Shown here piece by piece: positions 57,870 through 64,000 of a stretch of 64,000 bases of DNA. A program made the position numbers and the translations under genes. Within the stretch, counting starts at the first letter, position 1. Each line of letters starts with the position of its first letter. Location of the stretch: positions 1-64,000 of the forward strand of contig ADNK01001509.1 of the NCBI GenBank assembly GCA_000320545.1. Reading direction: 5' to 3'. Origin of the DNA: Bigelowiella natans CCMP2755 (lineage: Eukaryota; Cercozoa; Chlorarachniophyceae). A model generated the notes under the pieces. That model had not been told where the DNA came from and ran no database searches. It saw only the letters and a program-made list of their open reading frames with translations.

Positions 57870-58850
57870 TTTGTGTAATTCTATTATTGTCACTCAGTTC
57901 TCATTTAGAGGCTGCTTTTAGCAATTGTTCTGGATAAACCACCGATGATTTTGGCCCTATGGCGATCTTCAGCCATGCCGTGGGGCCAATATCACAGCAG
58001 GGTTATGCTTCATTTTTTTTTCTTTATATTGAACTATTATCATGTAATTATGTAGTAATTGGGATATATTAAAATACTGTCATCATCATCGTCATGATGG
58101 TCATCATGGCCATCATGGTCATCATCACGACACGGCTACGAATACCCTCACCCTCTGTATCCTTGGGTCCATAAGCAGCCCTGATGATGGTGTAATGGAC
58201 ATGCATTTATTTATAGAGTAAATATGTGTATGGGTGTATGATCGGGGCCATGTCTCTTATTCCTCTGAAAACAGATACTTTTCTTCTTTAAATCTACTAA
58301 TAAGCTTCCGTGGTGCAGAGCTCTCCCCCCTCTCCCTTCCTTCCCTCTAGACCGTCTTCACTAGAAGAGACATCACCTTTTATTTCGCACCAGTTGAGGG
58401 GGCATCTCCATTGACCGTTTTCAATGCATTCGTTTGAGTCGAACAGGCTGTGTGATGATGGAGAAGGGGGGGGAGGGGGGGGTAGGATACTAAGGAAGAA
58501 AGTATACACATAGGTGCATACACGTATACATTACCTTTATGTGCAGATCGAACCTATATTTTGTGTGTGTGTACTTACATGATGACAATTAGGATGCTTT
58601 TGTTTTTCAATTTAGATGCTGCTTTGTCCGATATTCTACTGCTTCTGATAATGCTGTAATACCTTTTAAGAGTAGAGACAAATCCCTCCGCAGCTCCATC
58701 TATTTCACTCTGATTTAGTAATGATGTATTCGTTGTTGTTGTAAGTGGCAATGGCGATGATATTCACAACCAAAACAACAACAACAATGATGATGATGAT
58801 GATGACGACGACGATGGATGTGGAAGAAATGAACGTTCGCACAAGAATTA
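57870..58850. other. Spacer between divergent/tandem minus-strand genes, no gene seen
   Basis: Holds CATCAT/GTCATCATGG direct repeats near 58080-58130, a poly-T run, a poly-C/T tract near 58325 and a poly-G tract near 58466-58483. The last exon(s) of the BCS1-like gene could extend into 58700-58850. Confidence 0.4.
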
Positions 58851-58854
58851 GCAC

Positions 58855-59974
58855 CTTTTGTGAGTCTCCGACAAGATGATGCTTCTTTGCTTTGTTCTGT
58901 TTCCTCTCAATACTGTTGCAATGCTGCTGACGTTGAGTCATATTCTTCCCTTGCTGCTGGTAGTGCATCTGCTGTTGTCCAAGCACAACGGATGATGCTG
59001 TGATGGCGCTCCCTACTTTATGCGCAAATGTAGGAATCATTTCAAGTTTAGGCTTATTAGAAATCATATGGAACGTGTGTGTGTTTGTGTGTGTGTGTGT
59101 GAGTGAACATGTGCGTGTGTTGATTCTAAGAAATCGACACCGTCGTTAGATCTTGCCGCCCCCGTAGAATCATCTTCTTCTGGCGCAAACATGCGAAGGA
59201 AATACCTGACAACAGCGAGGACCGCACACAACTTTGGACAAAAGCCAAGGAAACAAACACCAAGCGCACATGATAACGCAGGAGATACATCATGTACATA
59301 TGCGTGATTTGCTGTGTGTGAATCGCGTCTTGGTACGTACATTTCGCACATGAAGTTGATATTTGTGTAAATGTTTCGTATTTAAAGCTCTTCGGTTGAT
59401 TGCGACCTCTTGAGCTGCTGCTCCGAAGGCCTTCCAAATCGAGCCGAGAGTGACACTCGCCCCGGACGCAACAGCGCGTCCACACTAAAAAGATTAGTCC
59501 GCACGAGGGGGAGGGGTGAGGTTGGTTTTGTACTGTTCTTTCACCGTCAATATAATCATCATCGTCGTCGTCGTCTGTTAAAGTCATCATAGAAAGCATT
59601 TCTTCCATCTTTCATGCAAGGGATGTTGACAACATTGTATGTCATTCGAGCTTTGATAGTCGCATTGATGGAATATATGCAGGAAAGCAGGTTTAGCTTT
59701 CCGTCGGGTGTTAACGTTGACTCCCCGAAGGAGATGCAAGGAGCCAGATGAGGAGAGGAAGAAGCTCCTTTTTACGAATGGTATAGCAGTCAAAACTCAA
59801 ACCTTTTCTTATCTTGACGGAGGCGTCGGTAGCGATTCGTCGTAAGTATCATCAGAACTCTGCGTATGTAGAATCCAGCAGCGATTGTATCGCCGTCGAT
59901 GCATCCATTTAAGTGTTTTTCCAACACAGATTGTGCTTGTGTGCGAATATCAAATAACTAATATGTGTGCTCTT

Positions 59975-60014
<40 letters not shown>

Positions 60015-60208
60015 AACAAATGTGTCATTCATCAATCCCCCCCTCCTCCTCTCTCACCGTCTTAATGAAATATCGCTACCGTCGTTACCGACCCCTTATT
60101 ATGGGCTAATGCTCCATCAATCACGTTCAGAAGGCCTTTTGAGCAGCGTTGGCAGCGGAGTAGTATGCATCGTCAAAAACGTATCATGAACAAGAGCAGG
60201 AGTTAGTG

Positions 60209-60244
<36 letters not shown>

Positions 60245-60605
60245 AATGACTCAATTGGCCAACAACAAAGTCGGTTCCTACCACTAAAGGTTAAGTCCTT
60301 GTTCACGTTGGCCATTGATCTACCACGAAGAAAGCACAAAACAATCATTGAGCTGTCCTACCTCCCCCAGAGACAACATGGCGAGGAGGAAATCGCCAAG
60401 CGAAGTAGTATGTGAGAGGTTAGCAGTCAGTCACCGATTTGCCACGAAACGGTCGATATTTTTCAGTATGACTATGCTCTTCGGCGGCACGCTCTGCCCG
60501 TATAATATGCATATCAATGATGATTAGCCGTGCCAAGATTTGAGAGATGTGAACATTCATCCATGATTCCTTCCGAGCCATACCTCCCCACCATGTGCAA
60601 AAAGC

Positions 60606-60642
<37 letters not shown>

Positions 60643-60741
60643 TAGGGGTGTGTGTGCCCCCATTCGTCCAAACCCATACATACACCGAGGGAGGGAGGGA
60701 GAAAGGGGAGAAGAGAGAGAAAGAACAGAAAAGAGAAATGG

Positions 60742-60772
<31 letters not shown>

Positions 60773-61353
60773 TCCAAGCCCCGCCTCCTGCCTCCCTCCC
60801 TTCCCCCTTCTCCATTTTTGCTTGTTTGTATATCCTATTCCGCACCAGCAAATATGCAGGGAGGCGTTCATTCGTCATGAACCCTGCCGAAGGAGAGGGG
60901 CGGCGTGGTGATAGAGATAATTCCAGCAGCACAATCAAACAGATAAATCAATAGGGCCCCAGAACATATGGGTCCTGCCTATATTCAAGACACACTAACG
61001 GGGGAAAAGGGGGGGGGGGGGGGGGGGGGGGGTGATCCGACCGGAATTCGAAATATCAAGCACATATATCGGCACCTGATGAAGCATATACAGTCATTGA
61101 AAAATCTATATTAAGGTCTAGCAATCACGATGTCATAGCCGCATAGCAAATTTAATATCAAAAACAACAACAACAACAACAACGACAACGACAACGATTG
61201 TTGTGACTTCGAGAATCGATAGAGCTATAAATCTAGGATAGTGCACGAAAACTGGCGCGTCTTGTTACAGAATAATCGGATGGTAGATTTAGAATTACTT
61301 ACAAGAACACGACACTCACTAGCACTCAGAAACGAAAAGAAGAAATCTTCTTT

Positions 61354-61385
<32 letters not shown>

Positions 61386-62136
61386 ATTTGGCTGGCTGCT
61401 ACACGCGCTCGTACCCCGATAACTCCGGCTAGCAGTCTGGTAAAGAACCTGCAGTACCGTTCAATAGTAGTAGTAGTAGTAGTAGTAGAGAAAGATAAGA
61501 GAAAAAAAAGGAGGGGAATTCGAAGCAATAAGAGCAATAACAATGGCAAATATCGTGATTTTGTGTCTCGTCCGCTGGCTATTTTCCTTGGTCAGTGAAC
61601 ATTCTCTCCATCTCTTATTCGTTTTATCGGTTCCATCGTTAAATATTTGCCGCTCTCCTCACGTTTTTCCGCAGGATGGTTCTCCGTGAAGAAGGTAGCC
61701 CCTTCTGTAAGGAATGCCTCTTTGCCGGTACCTGATGCATATGTATTTAGATTTTTCACTGGTTGTTCTGGTGCTGATCAACAGCAGGCTGCGGCAGCAA
61801 ACGCTGCGGCATCAGAGAGGGGGGGGAGGACAACAAACATTTACCATTGTCGCGAGTTGAAGAACTCCGTCGCGTCCTCTAGCATATACCGCATCTGAGC
61901 GGCCTCCTGTTTGATGTCATCCTTTGCAGAGAGGGGTGAGGAGGGTCATTAGGCACACACACACACACACATAGGCACACACACATACACAAATCAGGGG
62001 TTCATAGGAAGGAAATAACACAGATAGTGGAGGGCATTTAAACCGAAAGAAATTAATAAAAATGAGTAGAGAAAGGGAAATGAAGAAGTGCAACAAGGCA
62101 GCAGAGAGTATCATATTTATGATTCGGTCTCTTTAT

Positions 62137-62174
<38 letters not shown>

Positions 62175-62788
62175 GGGAAAATGAAGTTGTGCTTCTGCAA
62201 GCGGTGGGGGACAGGAACATCTTTCACCCAATCTGTAGTAGAGCATGTGACAACAAGCAGTAGTCGCAAGTATAGAAGAAATAAAAAGAGCAAAAGAAGA
62301 AGAAGAAGAAGAAGCAATCAACAACACACTATTCATTGGCTAGATTATCACGACACACCATGCAATGAAAGCCTGATATGGTGATGATTGTCCCCCTCCC
62401 AAGACAAACGACATTTAAGGCCATAAAGATGGGCAGAGGAATCGAGATGAGTACACCGCTGATAGTAGAAAGTAGTAGCAGTTGTAGTGATAGTAACACC
62501 AGATAATTACTTTTCTCTATCTGACACAGCCGAAGAGTATCCGTCTCCTGTCGTCGCTTCTGGCAGTATTCTTTAAAGCACAAGTGCGTGTGGGAGAGCA
62601 GAATTGACATATGATGATGGGATGAGAGTGAATGAATGCGAGCGATATAATGATTTCCATAACCACCTTTCTACCATATTTTCCCTTCGCATTGATCACT
62701 CTCACGGATATGATGTGGTAATCTAAATAACTGAATGCTCTAATGTACCCTCGCGAGCATGAGCCAGGAGGTCTCGTAGGCATTCACC
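58855..62788 (-). CDS. BCS1-like AAA protein with unusual nucleotide-binding motifs
   Basis: BCS1-type AAA proteins are membrane-associated ATPases; mitochondrial Bcs1 translocates the Rieske protein. Phase-consistent exons include about 62585-62523 ([20 protein letters not shown]), 61921-61845 ([20 protein letters not shown]), 61731-61663 ([20 protein letters not shown], Walker A GEPSCGKT), 61324-61303, 61075-61042 (VPIYVLDIS), 60883-60846 ([12 protein letters not shown]), 60357-60282 ([20 protein letters not shown], then FSG), 60135-60093 ([14 protein letters not shown]), 59859-59803 ([18 protein letters not shown], sensor 1), 59484-59407 ([18 protein letters not shown]), 59205 onward ([12 protein letters not shown]) and a Gln-rich exon ending near 58855 ([20 protein letters not shown]). 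The Walker B strand lacks the usual acidic pair. An exon near 62780 ([12 protein letters not shown]) may belong. Both termini are open. Confidence 0.82.
61007..61032. repeat. Poly-G tract in a BCS1-like intron
   Basis: About 25 consecutive G just downstream (minus strand) of exon 61075-61042. Confidence 0.95.
61348..61386. repeat. (TTG)n repeat
   Basis: About twelve TTG units in a BCS1-like intron. Similar TTG/CAA runs occur near 61160 and at 63069-63106 and 63202-63234. Confidence 0.95.
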
Positions 62789-62791
62789 TGG

Positions 62792-63202
62792 TGAGGTAAA
62801 AGATGCTGATCATCATGATCATCATCATTAACATTATTATTATTATCATCAATATTATTATGGTTTTTTGTTATCTTCTGATGGAGTCTCCGGACCATCA
62901 TGATGATGAGCTTTTATGCCGTATATATCTAGCAAAAGTGTGCTGATACGCACACAGACGCATCTACACACGCACAATTTCTAAATCTTCACCGGCGGGT
63001 CGGCAGCCAAATGGGTGATAGTAAGAACCAGCGTATGTGTGTAGAATCACCTAGACAATAACATCAAAAACAACAACAACAACAACAACAACAAAAACAA
63101 CAACAGTTGAATTATTGGATTCGTGCGATTTTGCCATAGAGTTCTCTTGTTTTCTCCCTGTCCTTTCTTCTCTCCGTGGGGTGTGCGTGCGTTTTGTCGT
63201 TA

Positions 63203-63235
<33 letters not shown>

Positions 63236-63425
63236 ATGGATATATAGCTTGCTACTACTACTACCTCCACCACTCGGTTGTGTTGTGTGACCCAACTGCA
63301 AGAAGGAGTATCACCAACAACAAGAACCGCAAATGAGATCCAACCAAACATAATTGTCTACGCACACATACTACATATTTATAATATATACCTCAACACA
63401 TGTGTGGATATTAAATTCATGCAAC
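62792..63425. other. Repeat-rich spacer, no gene seen
   Basis: Holds ATC/ATT triplets (62808-62860), (CAA)n near 63069-63106 and (TTG)n at 63202-63234, which are reverse complements of each other about 130 bp apart. No credible frame. Confidence 0.45.
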
Positions 63426-63429
63426 AACG

Positions 63430-63998
63430 CTGTTTGATATGCTGCTTCAAACGATTTTTTAGAAGGTACTATTACACGTGGAAAGCTGTGTGGGATTTCT
63501 GGCTCTCCCCTCGGAACAACTCATGTGAGAAAGAGGAGCTTTTGCTGGACCTATCATGTACTCCCTTTTCATCGTCCCTATTGTTTTCAGTGATAATAAC
63601 ACACAACAGAATAGCAATGTCGTCAGTGCAAACCATAGGCTAGACCTGAAACACAGAACTCTCCTTGCAGTTTTTCCATGGTACGTATTAGTAAGTTTCA
63701 TGGATGAAAACAGTAAAATTTTAGATAAAAATAAGGTGAGAAATGCTGCTGCCTTTTCATCATTATCCTCGATGCACATTCCGCACCATTATCATCACCT
63801 CTTTTTACGCGTCTTCTCCGGGTCGAAGTAAAGCTTGTACTGCAATAATAAGCACTCATCAGGAGCAGCACTATCACAAATACGTGCGCTATGATAAACA
63901 TGCATACATTCATACACACATTCAATGCAAACAAAAGCATCTTGATATGATACTACGCTTGCCCGACCTGCACGCCATCGTCAAGTTGCGGCTCTAAC
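63430..63998 (+). CDS. Exons of an unrecognised gene at the right edge
   Basis: A plus-strand exon at about 63589-63735 follows an acceptor (GTTTTCAG) and ends at a GTGAGA donor. It reads VVSANHRLDLKHRTLLAVFP and later MDENSKILDKNK. A second exon begins after CAAAAG at about 63932 (HLDMILRLPDLHAIVKLRL) and reaches a stop, or a donor, at the window edge. Sequence at 63420-63550 may be an earlier exon (RRYYYTWKAVWDFWL). Composition is coding-like, but the joins and the family are not resolved. Confidence 0.35.
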
Positions 63999-64000
63999 GG

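Noticed and set aside
60514-60880. Overlapping ORFs on both strands around 60.6-60.8 kb
   Set aside because: They run through (TTA)n, (GA)n and (TA)n tracts and are low-complexity translations.
63069-63234. (CAA)n and (TTG)n as possible terminal inverted repeats of a small transposon
   Set aside because: Simple repeats of opposite orientation are common here; there is no target-site duplication or internal element sequence.
1-64000. Bacterial-type systems, tRNA, rRNA or selfish-element genes
   Set aside because: I looked for operon-like tight gene spacing, clover-leaf tRNA patterns, reverse transcriptase, integrase and transposase motifs and saw none; the gene structure is eukaryotic throughout.

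Overview
This is nuclear DNA of a eukaryote. Genes are split by GT-AG introns (about 50-500 nt). Introns and spacers are packed with microsatellites ((TA)n, (GT)n, (GA)n, GAT, ACT and TTG repeats, poly-G/C), and the encoded families are eukaryotic: EHD GTPase, ABCG transporter, ADF/cofilin, inositol polyphosphate kinase, CW zinc finger, BCS1-like AAA, NYN-SAP protein. Gene style suggests a free-living protist or alga, possibly a stramenopile; I cannot fix the lineage without searches. Most genes do not show as long ORFs, so I rebuilt them by joining exons whose splice phases agree. Exon positions are therefore predictions. || Layout. 0-3.4 kb: edge of a minus-strand gene, a plus-strand exon and a non-coding compositional island. 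3.4-7.5 kb (-): membrane-anchored EHD-type dynamin-like GTPase. 8.4-17.1 kb (+): the centrepiece, a predicted ~2,477-residue protein joining a secreted Cys-rich ectodomain, a GMC-oxidoreductase-like domain, a transmembrane helix and an ABCG half-transporter; a decayed copy of one of its exons lies just downstream. 18-23.8 kb (-): NYN ribonuclease-like domain, HTH-like segment, long acidic region and SAP domain. 24.3-26 kb (+): EF-hand multi-pass membrane protein. 26.9-28.9 kb (-): AIG2/gamma-glutamylcyclotransferase-like gene, apparently head-to-head with an AlkB-like dioxygenase (28.9-29.9 kb, +). 30.5-32.2 kb (-): FkbM methyltransferase. 34.9-38.9 kb (-): unrecognised gene. 38.9-40.1 kb: island. 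40.8-41 kb (-): possible 55-residue membrane protein. 41.7-44.1 kb (+): inositol polyphosphate kinase. 46.2-49 kb (-): multi-pass membrane protein. 49-52.5 kb (+): basic chromatin protein with Tudor-like and CW domains. 53.4-54.3 kb (-): ADF/cofilin between two islands. 56.1-57.9 kb (-): helical protein. 58.9-62.8 kb (-): BCS1-like AAA protein. 63.4-64 kb (+): exons running to the right edge. || The genes do not form one pathway; neighbours look unrelated, as is normal in a eukaryotic genome. The two observations most worth follow-up are the ectodomain-GMC-ABCG fusion, whose GMC part seems to lack its catalytic pair, and a set of microsatellite-free islands sharing the palindrome CATGCTAGCATG.
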